Origin: Candidatus Sulfotelmatobacter sp.
GTDB taxonomy: Bacteria; Acidobacteriota; Terriglobia; Terriglobales; Acidobacteriaceae
Assembly: GCA_030041475.1 (NCBI GenBank)
Contig: JASHNU010000079.1
Span: forward strand, 112,685 to 176,684
Direction of reading: 5' to 3'
DNA length: 64,000 nt
Shown: positions 1 to 10,104 of the stretch, piece after piece
Layout: each line of letters begins with the position of its first letter
Position numbering within the stretch: the first letter of the stretch is position 1
The notes under the pieces: generated by a model
What the model was told of the DNA's origin: nothing
The model's input: the letters and a program-made list of their open reading frames with translations, nothing else
Database searches by the model: none
Translations under genes and position numbers: made by a program

Positions 1-931
1 TGAAGCCGATGCTGGTCTCGTGCAGCTTGCGGCCGTGCTTGGCCGCAATGCGGTCGATCATACGCGTGGTGTTAAACGCCCGTGCAACCTCGCCCGTCCA
101 TTTCTTGCGCTCGAGAAGCCAGCGCAGCAGCACGCAGAAAATTTTGTGCGAGTCGACGAAGCTGCCATCTTCGGCGACCGCTCCGATGCGGTCGGCATCG
201 CCGTCGGTCGCCAGTCCTGCATCGCACTTTTCGCGCACCACCGTTTCCTGCAGCATCGCAATGTGCGGTTCGATCGGCTCGGGATTGATCCCGGGAAACA
301 GCGGATTGAGTTCCTGGCGGATCGCAACATACTGCACTCCGCGATCGGCAAATATCCCGGTCAGAACGCCGCGCCCGGAACCGTACATGGCGTCGACCGT
401 GAATTTGAATTTCGTCCGCGCGATCAGATCCATGTCGGCAAAGGCGCACACCGCAGCAATGTACGGCTTCTTGAGGTCAACTTCCTCAATTTCGGCTTTC
501 TCGCCTTTCGGCATCGCGCCTGCTGCAAGTTCTTCTTCAATCTTTTTCATGATCGCCGGCGTGGCCGACCCGCCGAATTTGCCTTTGTATTTCACGCCAT
601 TCCAATTCCACGGATTGTGGCTTGACGTGACCATCACTCCGCCTGCGGCCCCCTGCTGCTTCACCGCATAGGAAACTGCCGGCGTGGGTGTGTAGTCGTT
701 GGCGAGCTTCATCGGAACTCCCGCCGCGGCGATCACTTCCGCCACCACCTGCGCCGCACGTGGGGACGCAAAGCGTGCGTCATATCCCACCACCACGCCG
801 CGCAGCGGATCTTCGTGCTTCAAAACGTAAGCGGCGATCGCGCCTGCTACGCGCCGCACGTTGTCAAAGGTAAAGTCATCAGCGATGATCCCGCGCCAGC
901 CGTCGGTTCCAAATTTGATCTCTTGCGCCAT
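1..931 (-). CDS. Phosphohexomutase (phosphomannomutase/phosphoglucomutase), 3' end cut by window
   Basis: Alpha-D-phosphohexomutase family enzyme that interconverts hexose 6- and 1-phosphates; here probably mannose 6-phosphate to mannose 1-phosphate. The frame runs open from ATG at 931 off the window edge, so about 310 N-terminal residues are visible. Seen: the phosphoserine loop TSSHNP near residue 100 and the metal-binding DGDADR motif near residue 245. It starts 6 bp after the manC stop, directly downstream of manA and manC on the same strand, so it is probably the last visible gene of a GDP-mannose operon. The context favours phosphomannomutase, but sequence alone does not exclude glucose or glucosamine specificity. 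The gene is missing from the ORF track because it runs off the edge; the + strand ORFs here are shadows. Confidence 0.9.
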   Translation of the reverse strand, partial: MAQEIKFGTDGWRGIIADDFTFDNVRRVAGAIAAYVLKHEDPLRGVVVGYDARFASPRAAQVVAEVIAAAGVPMKLANDYTPTPAVSYAVKQQGAAGGVMVTSSHNPWNWNGVKYKGKFGGSATPAIMKKIEEELAAGAMPKGEKAEIEEVDLKKPYIAAVCAFADMDLIARTKFKFTVDAMYGSGRGVLTGIFADRGVQYVAIRQELNPLFPGINPEPIEPHIAMLQETVVREKCDAGLATDGDADRIGAVAEDGSFVDSHKIFCVLLRWLLERKKWTGEVARAFNTTRMIDRIAAKHGRKLHETSIGF

Positions 932-937
932 GAATCT

Positions 938-2047
938 TTAAGTCAGTTTGTGCAGCTTCTTTTCGTCCAGATACTTCACAACCTTGCCCACGTCCTGCGC
1001 ATGTTGCCGGGTCGTGATCAGCAGCGCATCGGGCGTTTCCACTACTACCAACTCGCTCACCCCCACTGCGGCCACAAATTTTCCCGGCGCATGAACGAAG
1101 TTGCCGCGGGCATTTAAGAGGAAAGCTCCGGAACCCGCCACCAGATTGCCTTCCCGCTGATTGCTCCTGGCTACCAGATGCTCGTGCAGAGCCGTCCAGG
1201 AACCCAAGTCGTTCCATCCAAAATCCGCCGGCAGGCAAAAGATGTTGCCCGCCTGCTCGCCCTTTGCCGATCGCGGCTCGAGCACCGCATAATCCACACT
1301 GATGTTCTCGCATCTCGGATACAGCTTGCGAAACACCGTGACAAATTTGCGCGTGCCAAAAGCGGACGCGATTTCTTCCAGCAGGGGCGCAGTTTTCGGC
1401 AGATGTTCGCGCAACGCGTCGGCCAGCGTGCGCGCACTCCACAAGAACATCCCGCTATTCCAGAAATAATTGCCCGCGGCCACGAATTCAGCGGCCTTGT
1501 CGGCGTCGGGTTTCTCCGTAAACCGGCGCACCCGCAACAAGCCGTCCGTCAACGTACTGCCGGCTTCGATGTATCCGTAGCCGGTTTCCGGGCGATTCGG
1601 ACGAATTCCCAGCACGACAATATTCGCCCCTGCCGCCGCGATCTCGATCCCCCGCCGCAGCGCCTCGCGGTAGCGGCTCTCGTCGGCGATGACATGATCG
1701 GAGGGAAACATTCCGATCACCGCGTCGGGATTCTCGCGCAACAGCAAGAACGCCGCCAGTCCAATGGCCGGCGCCGTGTTTCGCCCGACCGGCTCGGCCA
1801 CCACTTGCGACTTTTCTAGCTTCGGCAGCTGCTTCAGGATCGCCGGCCGCAAATCTTCATTCGTGATGATCCACAGCCTCTTTGCAGGAGCGAGTGGCAG
1901 CAGGCGCCGCACCGTCTGCTGAATCATCGTCCGCTTTCCGTCGAGCGCCAGCAATTGCTTGGCGCGCTTCTTCCGGCTCAGCGGCCAGAAGCGCGTACCA
2001 CGCCCGCCGGCGAGAATCACGGGATAAAAATTCGAATTCTTAGTCAC
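938..2047 (-). CDS. manC: Mannose-1-phosphate guanylyltransferase
   Basis: Makes GDP-mannose from mannose 1-phosphate and GTP, the donor for mannosylated glycans and GDP-sugar derivatives. The 369-residue protein opens with the nucleotidyltransferase signature GGRGTRFWPLSRKKRAKQ at residues 14-31 and has the FTEKPD motif near residue 178. It has the length of the single-domain form, without the fused type II phosphomannose isomerase domain found in many longer homologues; this fits a separate manA just upstream. It lies 31 bp after the manA stop and 6 bp before the mutase start, consistent with one transcript. The ATG at 2047 gives the expected N-terminus. Confidence 0.93.
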   Translation of the reverse strand: MTKNSNFYPVILAGGRGTRFWPLSRKKRAKQLLALDGKRTMIQQTVRRLLPLAPAKRLWIITNEDLRPAILKQLPKLEKSQVVAEPVGRNTAPAIGLAAFLLLRENPDAVIGMFPSDHVIADESRYREALRRGIEIAAAGANIVVLGIRPNRPETGYGYIEAGSTLTDGLLRVRRFTEKPDADKAAEFVAAGNYFWNSGMFLWSARTLADALREHLPKTAPLLEEIASAFGTRKFVTVFRKLYPRCENISVDYAVLEPRSAKGEQAGNIFCLPADFGWNDLGSWTALHEHLVARSNQREGNLVAGSGAFLLNARGNFVHAPGKFVAAVGVSELVVVETPDALLITTRQHAQDVGKVVKYLDEKKLHKLT

Positions 2048-2078
2048 GAGAAATCCGAGATCCGAGATCTGCGATCGC

Positions 2079-3080
2079 TCACATTCTCGTTTCCGGCTCC
2101 GGCAGCTTCTTCCCTGGCACGTAAGCTCGCAGAAACTCGATTGTCCATTGCGGACGCACGCTGACTTCGCCGACGCACGCCGGAATTACAACTGCGTCGC
2201 CCTTCGCCAGGGTGACAGGGTCGGCGCCCGGCGCCTCAATCACGCCGCAACCCTCGACCGCAACGAGAATCTGCACGGAACGTTTTCCCAAGTCGTCGCG
2301 GGTCGCAACTTTGAGCGGACTCTTCGCCTCGAACATATCCACCACAAAATAAGGAGCCGCGATCAACGGCGCATGCCGGTTCTTGCTGCCGTGCAACTCG
2401 GTCGGCGCCGGCCGCACCACCTTCCCCGATTTCACTTTCTCCTTCACCGCGGCCATGCCGTGCTTCAGATGCAGCTCGCGCGGACGCCCGTAATCATACA
2501 GGCGATAGGTGGTGTCGGACTGCTGCTGCGTCTCGACGATCACCGACCCCGGCCCCAGAGTGTGCACCGTCCCGCCTGCAACATAAATCATGTCGCCGGC
2601 ATACACATTTACCCAGTTGAGCAGGTCCTCGGCCGTCTTCTGATGAATAGACGCCTCAAGCTGCTGCACGGTCACGCCCCGCTTCAGCCCCAAGGCAATC
2701 TGCGCCCCCGGCTTAGCATGCGCCACATACCAGCATTCGGTCTTGCCCCAAGGCTCTCCGACGCGCGCGGCCTGCGCATCATCGGGATGAACCTGAACGG
2801 AAAGTTTCTCGTGCGGGAAAAGAAACTTCAGCAGCAACGGAAACCGCTTAGGGTCGCGCGCGGCCTCACCCACAAGTTCACGCTGATATTCGGCACTGAG
2901 TTGCGCCAGAGTCTTTCCGCTCAGGGGGCCGTTCGCAACTTTACAATCGTCGCCAGTCAGCCACGATTCACCGATCTTCTCCGCGAATTTGTGATTGGGA
3001 TAGATCGGCGAAAGATCCACGGTGCCCCACGGCCGCGGGTCAAATGCCGGAAGCATCAGCAATGGATAGAGATTTTCCAT
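2079..3080 (-). CDS. manA: Mannose-6-phosphate isomerase, class I (zinc)
   Basis: Interconverts fructose 6-phosphate and mannose 6-phosphate, the entry step of GDP-mannose synthesis. The cupin-fold enzyme shows the zinc-site motifs QVHPDD (near residue 98) and GGTVHTLG (near residue 170), and the DYGR signature near residue 200. I chose the ATG at 3080 (MENLYPL) over the 10-residue-longer track start because the protein then begins where short class I isomerases normally do; it gives 333 residues. First gene of the manA-manC-mutase run. Confidence 0.9.
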   Translation of the reverse strand: MENLYPLLMLPAFDPRPWGTVDLSPIYPNHKFAEKIGESWLTGDDCKVANGPLSGKTLAQLSAEYQRELVGEAARDPKRFPLLLKFLFPHEKLSVQVHPDDAQAARVGEPWGKTECWYVAHAKPGAQIALGLKRGVTVQQLEASIHQKTAEDLLNWVNVYAGDMIYVAGGTVHTLGPGSVIVETQQQSDTTYRLYDYGRPRELHLKHGMAAVKEKVKSGKVVRPAPTELHGSKNRHAPLIAAPYFVVDMFEAKSPLKVATRDDLGKRSVQILVAVEGCGVIEAPGADPVTLAKGDAVVIPACVGEVSVRPQWTIEFLRAYVPGKKLPEPETRM

Positions 3081-3124
3081 GTGGCACGTGCATGAGTCAG
3101 CCTTGGCCACGCATCTTCGCCAAC

Positions 3125-3153
3125 AAAAAAGACCGCTCGCAAACGGAACGGCC
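3125..3153 (-). terminator. Rho-independent terminator after aspC
   Basis: On the minus strand an imperfect GC-rich stem (GGCCGTT pairing with AGCGGTC through G-U wobbles) is followed by a run of six T. It sits 47 bp beyond the aspC stop and before manA, so it probably separates the coaD-aspC unit from the manA operon. Confidence 0.7.
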
Positions 3154-3199
3154 TTCGCCGAACCTCATCATCTCCCCCAGGGTCAGTCGCCAAAGTGAT

Positions 3200-4399
3200 T
3201 TACAGCGCACCGAAAAATTTGCGCATGCGTTCCACACCGCGATCCAGTTCCGCCTTCGACGTTGCATAAGAAACGCGGATGTGATCGCCCGTGCCGAATC
3301 CTTCGCCCGGCACGGTCGCGACATGGGCTTCCCGCAACAGCCGCCCGGCCACGTCTGACGCCGACTTCAGCCCGCTTCGGCCCAGGAACGACGAAACGTT
3401 GGGGTAAGCATAGAATGCTCCCTCCGGCATGGTGCAAGTTACTCCCGGAATCGACCGCAACCCTTTCACCACGTGATCGCGCAGCTCGATATATTCGCGC
3501 CGCATGTTTTCCACACAATCCTGCGGCCCCTTCAGCGCAGCCACCGCGGCCTTCTGCACAATCGACGTAGGATTCGACGTCGACTGGCTCTGCAGCTTCG
3601 CCATGGCACTGATGACCGGCACCGGGGCCAGCGCATATCCAAGGCGCCATCCCGTCATGGCATAAGTCTTCGAGAGCGATCCCAGCACCACCATGCGCTC
3701 CTTATATTCGCGCAGCGCTCCCACGGAAAATTTCTTGCCGGTGTAATTCAGGTACACGTAACACTCGTCGGAGAGCACCCAGATGCCGCGCTGGTGCGCC
3801 AGTCGCACGACCTCGGTCATATCATCGGCGTTCATCACCGCTCCCGACGGGTTCGAGGGCGAATTTAGAATGATCACCTTGGTCCGCGGCGTAATCAGCC
3901 TCGCCACCATTTCTGCCGTAACACGGAAGCCTTGCCCCTCGTCCGTTTCCAGCAGAACGCAATTCCCGCCCGCGTAACGAACAATGTCCTTGAACGAAAC
4001 CCAGTACGGGACGGGGAGAATCACCTCGTCGCCGTGATCTACCAAAACCTGAATGGCATTGAAGAGTGCGTTCTTGCCGCCCGTGGCCGCGATCGCCTCT
4101 TCGCGCCGATAGTCGGAATCGAAGTCCACGTTATGCCGGTGCACAATCGCGTCGCGCAATTCCGCCGTCCCGGGCACGGCAGTGTACTTGGTGAAGTTGG
4201 CGTGAATCGCGCCAATGCCAGCGTCTTTGATGTGCTGCGGAGTGGCGAAGTGAGGCTCGCCAGCTCCGAAATCGACCACGTCGATCCCTTGCGAGCGCAG
4301 CTTGTCAGCCTCGGCCACTACTGCCATCGTGGCCGAAGGTTCGATGCGATTGATCCGGTCCGAAAGTTTCACGGCTTCCATGGTTTCCGTCGGGGTCAT
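3200..4399 (-). CDS. aspC: Pyridoxal-phosphate aspartate aminotransferase (class I)
   Basis: Transfers the amino group between aspartate and 2-oxoglutarate. The 399-residue fold-type I enzyme shows DFGAGEPHF near residue 42, the SNPSG loop near residue 181, DECY near residue 211, and the PLP lysine in SLSKTYAMTGWRLGY near residue 245. A C-terminal Arg (in HIRVSYATS) fits substrate-carboxylate binding. Its ATG overlaps the coaD stop by 4 bp, so it is translationally coupled to coaD. Substrate preference (aspartate, or also prephenate as in class Ib enzymes) cannot be settled by eye. Confidence 0.9.
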   Translation of the reverse strand: MTPTETMEAVKLSDRINRIEPSATMAVVAEADKLRSQGIDVVDFGAGEPHFATPQHIKDAGIGAIHANFTKYTAVPGTAELRDAIVHRHNVDFDSDYRREEAIAATGGKNALFNAIQVLVDHGDEVILPVPYWVSFKDIVRYAGGNCVLLETDEGQGFRVTAEMVARLITPRTKVIILNSPSNPSGAVMNADDMTEVVRLAHQRGIWVLSDECYVYLNYTGKKFSVGALREYKERMVVLGSLSKTYAMTGWRLGYALAPVPVISAMAKLQSQSTSNPTSIVQKAAVAALKGPQDCVENMRREYIELRDHVVKGLRSIPGVTCTMPEGAFYAYPNVSSFLGRSGLKSASDVAGRLLREAHVATVPGEGFGTGDHIRVSYATSKAELDRGVERMRKFFGAL

Positions 4400-4941
4400 G
4401 CCTTCTTCTTCCTTCGTTTGGGGACTTCGATCAGCGTCGGTTCCTGCAGCTTGTACGCCGGATCGAGCTTCTCACGCAGTTTCTGCTCGACAACTTCAGG
4501 CACAAGTCCCTTGACGGGCCCACCCGCTTGTGCCACCTCCCGCACCAGGCGCGAGCTTACATACGAATACTTGTCGGCGGGCATCATGAAGACGGTTTCG
4601 AGCGTGGGCTCGAGCTTGCGGTTCATCAGCGCCATCTGCAGCTCATATTCATAGTCGCTGATGGCGCGAATCCCACGCAGTACGCACATGGCGCCAATTG
4701 ACTTTGCATACTCCACCATCAATCCATCGAAGGTATCGATGCGGACGTTGCTCAGCTCAGCCGTCAGCTGCCGCAGCATCTCCGCCCGCTCAGCCACGCT
4801 GAACATCGGGCTCTTCTCCGAATTGCGCAGAATCGCAACCACCAGCTCTTCGAAGATCTTGGCACCTCGCTGAATCAGGTCGAGGTGCCCGTTGGTGGGC
4901 GGGTCGAACGAACCAGGATAAATGGCGATGCCCTTGTTCAA
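4396..4941 (-). CDS. coaD: Phosphopantetheine adenylyltransferase
   Basis: Penultimate step of coenzyme A synthesis: 4'-phosphopantetheine plus ATP to dephospho-CoA. The N-terminal GSFDPPTNGHLDLI holds the nucleotidyltransferase T/HxGH motif, and PADKYSYVSSRLVREVA near residues 121-137 matches the family's ISSTxVR region. At 181 residues it is slightly longer than E. coli CoaD because of a Lys/Arg-rich tail ending KRRKKKA. It overlaps aspC by 4 bp. The pantothenate genes panB and panC lie elsewhere in this window (46-48 kb) and feed the same pathway. Confidence 0.93.
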   Translation of the reverse strand: MNKGIAIYPGSFDPPTNGHLDLIQRGAKIFEELVVAILRNSEKSPMFSVAERAEMLRQLTAELSNVRIDTFDGLMVEYAKSIGAMCVLRGIRAISDYEYELQMALMNRKLEPTLETVFMMPADKYSYVSSRLVREVAQAGGPVKGLVPEVVEQKLREKLDPAYKLQEPTLIEVPKRRKKKA

Positions 4942-5040
4942 TCGTCCTCACAGGAAGACCGAAGGCTCGCATGCCGCGAGCCAGCTTGAAGCAATAGGAG
5001 ATTCTATGCGGGCAGGAGCAGGGATGGCAACGTTAAGGAG

Positions 5041-5097
5041 CGTGTGGGGCCGGGTCTCCGATCCGGCCGGTGCGGGTCGAAGACCTGCACCCACACG
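5041..5097. repeat. Nested palindromic intergenic element
   Basis: CGTGTGGG and CCCACACG bracket two inner hairpins, GCCGGGTCTCCGATCCGGC and GTGCGGGTCGAAGACCTGCAC. It lies between recA and coaD. The 36238-36260 hairpin (GGACCGGGTC-TCT-GACCCGGTCC) is a close relative of the inner hairpin, so this is a mobile-looking palindrome family rather than a single terminator. Confidence 0.7.
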
Positions 5098-5114
5098 AGC
5101 ATCGAACGATGAAA

Positions 5115-6215
<1,101 letters not shown>

Positions 6216-6283
6216 GGTGGCTCCTTGGTAAGACTGGCTCTGTCTAAGAGCGCTGAGAATAAGTGCTTTCTAAGTCTGGCCGG

Positions 6284-6289
6284 ATTATA
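6284..6289 (-). promoter_or_regulatory. -10 hexamer of the recA promoter
   Basis: TATAAT on the minus strand in the context CGCTATAATCC. The -35 region about 17 bp upstream is poor (TTTCTT). A second TATAAT on the plus strand at 6388-6393 probably serves the divergent kinase gene. Confidence 0.55.
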
Positions 6290-6422
6290 GCGTGAAATGA
6301 AAGCGAAGAAAAGGCGAATTTCGCAGATTGCGGTGGAAAACGTCCCGAAATGGGCAACGGGCGGGGGCCTCGACGTCGCGGAACATCTATAATCAGACCA
6401 ACTTCGTTGGGACGAGGTGGTT

Positions 6423-8144
6423 GTGGATCGAGATCGTGTAATCAAGCAGGTCAAAACAAACGGTATACGGTCCGGTGGCCAGCTCCTGACCGTCATTAAG
6501 CCTCTCGGTGAGGGCGGCAATGGCGCAGCCCTGCTTTGCAAAAGCGAGGACGGGAAAGAATGCGTCGTGAAACTGTATCTCCCGCCCGAGAAGCGCGAGC
6601 TGGATGAGAGAGCAATAGCGCGCTTCGAGAGCGAGATTAAGCTGACGACTACAATCCGCCATCCGAACGTGGTTAAGTCGCTCGATTCCGGCAGGCTACA
6701 GATTGGCGCCTACTCCCTTCCTTTCTACGTGATGCCACGGGCTACCAAAACTCTACGCGATTTCACCGATTCTCACGGCAACGATCCCGCCAAAATCGAG
6801 CAGAGGATGAGGATCTTCCTTCGCGCTGCGCTCGGCGTGGCCTGCCTCCACTCGAACGGCGTTTTTCACCGTAACCTCAAACCCGAGAACATCTTGATAA
6901 GCAGAGACGGCACGCCCTGGGTGGCCGATCTCGGAATCGCCCACGTCAATCCAGAGTTCGCATCGGGAGGGGTGAAGACCATGGAGAGCGAGCGCCTGCT
7001 GAACCGCGATTACTATGCCCCGGAGCAGCGGTTCGGACGGGCAACCGAGGTAGACCACCGCGCTGACATATGCGCGCTCGGCTACATTTTGTACGAGCTT
7101 CTTGCAGGCTTTCCCCCCGTCCGGAACGGTTCGCCGGCCCTATCGAAAATCAATGAAGCGTTTGCCCCGTTGGATGCCATTTTTAACAGAATGACGGCAC
7201 ACGAGCCACCAGACCGATTCGCGGTTCTTGAAGACGCGATTGAAGAGCTATCGATCGCCTTCGGGTGGATTCTGGCGACCACAAAAGGTGTTCGCCCGAT
7301 GGAAAGCGCTAACGTCCCAGCGATGGTGAAGCTGCTGAAAAGCTCAAACGAAGCCCACAGACAGCGCGGGATCATTCTGGCGATGCAATTGCGCGAGGAA
7401 GCGCTGGATGCGCTTCATCAGCTCACCGGGCACACGAGGCGCGACATCCGCAATTCGGCAGTAACTGCCCTTGGAGAGATTGCGCATCCCAGCTCCCTGC
7501 CATTCGTAGCGGGCTGCCTCTACGGCGGGAGCGGGAGAGCCTCGACCTTTCGCCCCTCTGCCGACACGGCAGCGGCGGCGATCGCCAGGTATCCCGCTGA
7601 TCTGAGGCTACAAGTCTGCGGCCAAATCTCTCAGCCAATTCGCCCACATCAGGTTCAAGAAATGCTGAAGGACATCCCGAAGGACGTAGCGTACGCTACG
7701 GTGCAAAAGCTCCACAGTGCTGAACTGTTACTGCTCGACTGGAGCGAGATCCCGCTGACGGTCCTGGCGGCTATCGACGAGGAAAGGGCGTGGCCGGATA
7801 TCGCCAAGCAGATGAGCGACGGTAAGATCGGAGGGTTTCAGGCTAGGCAATTGGTTTCGGTTCTTTCGCCGCCTCACCAACGTGAGTTCCTTGACGCCTG
7901 GATCGAACGCGAGAGGGATGGCTGGTTTTTCGACTATCTGTTCAAGGCCATTCTCGGAGCCGACATTGCACCCAAAGAGAGGGCTCAACTCCTCACGCGC
8001 TTGAGATTCAAGGTCGAGGACGCAGCGGCATTCAAGAATCAGTGGGAACTGCTCGCGAGCATTCGTGACGCTGAATCAAGGCAAGGCGGCATCGCGCCAC
8101 AACCCGACAAGATCTTCGCGCACCTCCTAGAGGAAGGGTCCTAG
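6423..8144 (+). CDS. Ser/Thr protein kinase-like protein with HEAT-type repeats; catalytic HRD changed to HRN
   Basis: The N-terminal ~270 residues are a Hanks-type kinase fold: Gly-rich loop GEGGNGA, Lys in CVVKLY, alpha-C Glu in FESEIKL, activation segment starting VADLG and ending YAPEQ. The catalytic loop reads HRNLKPEN (codon AAC), so the catalytic-base Asp is Asn while the other visible key residues remain. From about residue 295 helical HEAT-like repeats follow, e.g. around RDIRNSAVTALGEIAHPS. No membrane segment is seen. I prefer the GTG at 6423 because GAGG lies 5 nt upstream; the track start at 6417 overlaps that RBS. Wobble positions are less C/G-biased than in recA or the thyX-like gene. 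It could be a pseudokinase scaffold or a weakly active kinase. Confidence 0.8.
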   Translation: MDRDRVIKQVKTNGIRSGGQLLTVIKPLGEGGNGAALLCKSEDGKECVVKLYLPPEKRELDERAIARFESEIKLTTTIRHPNVVKSLDSGRLQIGAYSLPFYVMPRATKTLRDFTDSHGNDPAKIEQRMRIFLRAALGVACLHSNGVFHRNLKPENILISRDGTPWVADLGIAHVNPEFASGGVKTMESERLLNRDYYAPEQRFGRATEVDHRADICALGYILYELLAGFPPVRNGSPALSKINEAFAPLDAIFNRMTAHEPPDRFAVLEDAIEELSIAFGWILATTKGVRPMESANVPAMVKLLKSSNEAHRQRGIILAMQLREEALDALHQLTGHTRRDIRNSAVTALGEIAHPSSLPFVAGCLYGGSGRASTFRPSADTAAAAIARYPADLRLQVCGQISQPIRPHQVQEMLKDIPKDVAYATVQKLHSAELLLLDWSEIPLTVLAAIDEERAWPDIAKQMSDGKIGGFQARQLVSVLSPPHQREFLDAWIERERDGWFFDYLFKAILGADIAPKERAQLLTRLRFKVEDAAAFKNQWELLASIRDAESRQGGIAPQPDKIFAHLLEEGS

Positions 8145-8208
8145 ATCGGTCATCCTCGGTTCTGCAGTCCCGCCCGCATCTCGCGGGCAGGAGTGCGCGC
8201 GCCACACT

Positions 8209-9930
8209 CTACCTTTGCAGCAAATCCACTGGCGCGGTCACATCGTGAACGCGGAAATACTTGGCCAACGCCGGATACTTCCGGGCCACGGCCTCATACA
8301 TCGCATAGGCCACGCTGCGATAGGAGACATGCCCCGCCGGGGTGGTGCGCAACTCCGCGATGTAAACGGCCTCGGCGAAGTCCATCTTGAACAGCGCCCG
8401 CTTTTTGAACGCCAGCGGAATGGCGTATTGCGAATTTTCTTCTGCTTCGGCGGCCTTGCGAGCAGCCAGATTCTCCACCGTCGCCTGTGCCCGGCGCATC
8501 GCCGCCTCAAACCGGGGACGCATGCCGGCATCTTCCAGGTCCATCAGCATCTCGTATCCGTGCTGCGTGGTCGACTGCTGCATGACCTGAATGCAGCGCC
8601 GATGACGGTGCATGTCGCGGAATCCGCCTGTGTCCATGAGAATGTCGAAGCGGAACTGCTGCCCGGCGCGGAAAGCGCGCAACATTTCATCGTGCTTGCC
8701 GCGATGCCGCAGGCCCAGGTCGATAATTTCGCGCCGCCGCCGCTCGCCCGCCACCTGCACCGCCTGCCGAATCTGCCGGTAGGAATAATGGCTGTGCTCG
8801 TAGAGCAGCGTGGTCGCAATTTCCACTTCCAGCGGCTCGTCGTCGAGCAGGTCCACAATCGCTTTCGACGGCGCCAACTGCTCGTGCCGCATCAGCTCGC
8901 GTGCCGCCTGCCGCAACTCGCGCCGCGTGGCCATCTCATACTCGTTCGGATCGGCATATTTCACCAGCGTCGGCGCCACGCGGACCTCGCGTAGCAATTC
9001 CTGCTCCGCCCGCGCACCCAGCTCCGGATTCGCCGCGCGAATCTGCTCCACCAGCGCGCGCAGGGAATCGGCATTCACGTTGTAGGCCGGTCCTGTCGCC
9101 GCCTTCTTCAACGATTCGCCCAGCACGCGCACTTCTTTGTGCGTATGCGAGAGCAGATGGGCGACCTGCATTTCCAAAGTTCGCGCGTTCACGATCTCGC
9201 CCAAAGAAGTATTCGTGGCCAGCGGCAGCAGGTAGCGGGTGATGTCGAATGCCCGCGCCTTCAGCGTGCGCTCGTACGTCTCCTGCTTCATATCGGCGGG
9301 CTTGGGCGTAATGCTGATCAGGTAATCGGTCATCACCGCCGAGAGCGATTCGTACTCAGCGAAGAGAAAATCCATCGTCTCGCGATAGAGCCTGCGGGCT
9401 TCGTCGTCGGCGCCAAAGTCCGGCGTGTAATACCCGCTCTTTTTGAAGTCCTGATAGCGCGTCGAGCGCTCCTGCCCGTCCCAGCGCTGCTCGTCGGCCA
9501 GCTCGATCGCTGCCAGAATCGAAAGCCGCTCGACCGCCAGCGCAATGTGCGCCAGGTCGGCAATCGAACGATGCCCGTACTGGAAATAAAAAGTGTTGAG
9601 GAACTTCTCCGCCTTCTGCGAACTGATCTCGCGCAGCGACTCTTTCATCGACAGCGCCGACCGCGAATACTTCGCCATCGCGTAAGCCTGAATCTCCGGC
9701 TCCACGCCGAAAACGGCAAAGACTTCGGTAGAAGGTTCAGCGGCCGACGCGGACGCCGCGTCGGGCGTGGGGTTCGCCGCTGGAGCAGCATTGTCTGCCC
9801 CCGGTTTTTCCGCCCAGGCCCGCTGCGGCGAACGGTGCCCGGACCCGCCGGAAATGGGCACTACGCTCGCTGAATTCTTGTTGGAGGTTTCGGGCATCAC
9901 GATAACTTCATTCGCCGCATTTTGAGCCAT
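8209..9930 (-). CDS. Large two-domain ThyX-like (FAD-dependent thymidylate synthase-like) protein
   Basis: The 573-residue protein has two ThyX-like halves after an Ala/Pro-rich N-terminal tail of about 70 residues. Classic ThyX is about 220-250 residues with one RHRxxSxNExSxR motif. Here the first half (near residues 130-170) ends GQERSTRYQ, keeping the SxRY end but lacking RHR. The second half (near residues 430-450) has MHRHRRCIQVMQQ, keeping RHR but lacking the SxR end. The usual motif is thus divided between the halves. It may still methylate dUMP with FAD and methylene-tetrahydrofolate, since ThyX sites form at subunit interfaces, but this is unproven. It is convergent with the kinase gene. 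Confidence 0.8.
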   Translation of the reverse strand: MAQNAANEVIVMPETSNKNSASVVPISGGSGHRSPQRAWAEKPGADNAAPAANPTPDAASASAAEPSTEVFAVFGVEPEIQAYAMAKYSRSALSMKESLREISSQKAEKFLNTFYFQYGHRSIADLAHIALAVERLSILAAIELADEQRWDGQERSTRYQDFKKSGYYTPDFGADDEARRLYRETMDFLFAEYESLSAVMTDYLISITPKPADMKQETYERTLKARAFDITRYLLPLATNTSLGEIVNARTLEMQVAHLLSHTHKEVRVLGESLKKAATGPAYNVNADSLRALVEQIRAANPELGARAEQELLREVRVAPTLVKYADPNEYEMATRRELRQAARELMRHEQLAPSKAIVDLLDDEPLEVEIATTLLYEHSHYSYRQIRQAVQVAGERRRREIIDLGLRHRGKHDEMLRAFRAGQQFRFDILMDTGGFRDMHRHRRCIQVMQQSTTQHGYEMLMDLEDAGMRPRFEAAMRRAQATVENLAARKAAEAEENSQYAIPLAFKKRALFKMDFAEAVYIAELRTTPAGHVSYRSVAYAMYEAVARKYPALAKYFRVHDVTAPVDLLQR

Positions 9931-9996
9931 GAGTGTTGGAATGTTAATCGCCGGCCTTGTGAATTAGCAATGCAAGTTTCGGCACGTTGCGTGTGG

Positions 9997-10036
9997 GTCC
10001 GGAGCTTTGATCCGGACAAGTCGAGCGCCGCTCGAC
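9997..10036. repeat. Tandem hairpins between thyX-like gene and fabG
   Basis: GTCCGGA-N7-TCCGGAC is followed at once by GTCGAGCG-C-CGCTCGAC. They lie in the divergent spacer upstream of both genes; a TATAAT at 10058-10063 could be the fabG -10. They resemble the other intergenic palindromes of the window. Confidence 0.6.
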
Positions 10037-10104
10037 GGATTTAGCCTCACCGCCGAGTATAATCTTGCGTTCTACATTGCACTCGAACATCCCGGGAGCC
10101 CCTT

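Noticed and set aside
6216-6330. LexA/SOS box ahead of recA
   Set aside because: No CTGT-N8-ACAG palindrome is present; acidobacterial LexA sites may differ, so only the -10 was annotated.
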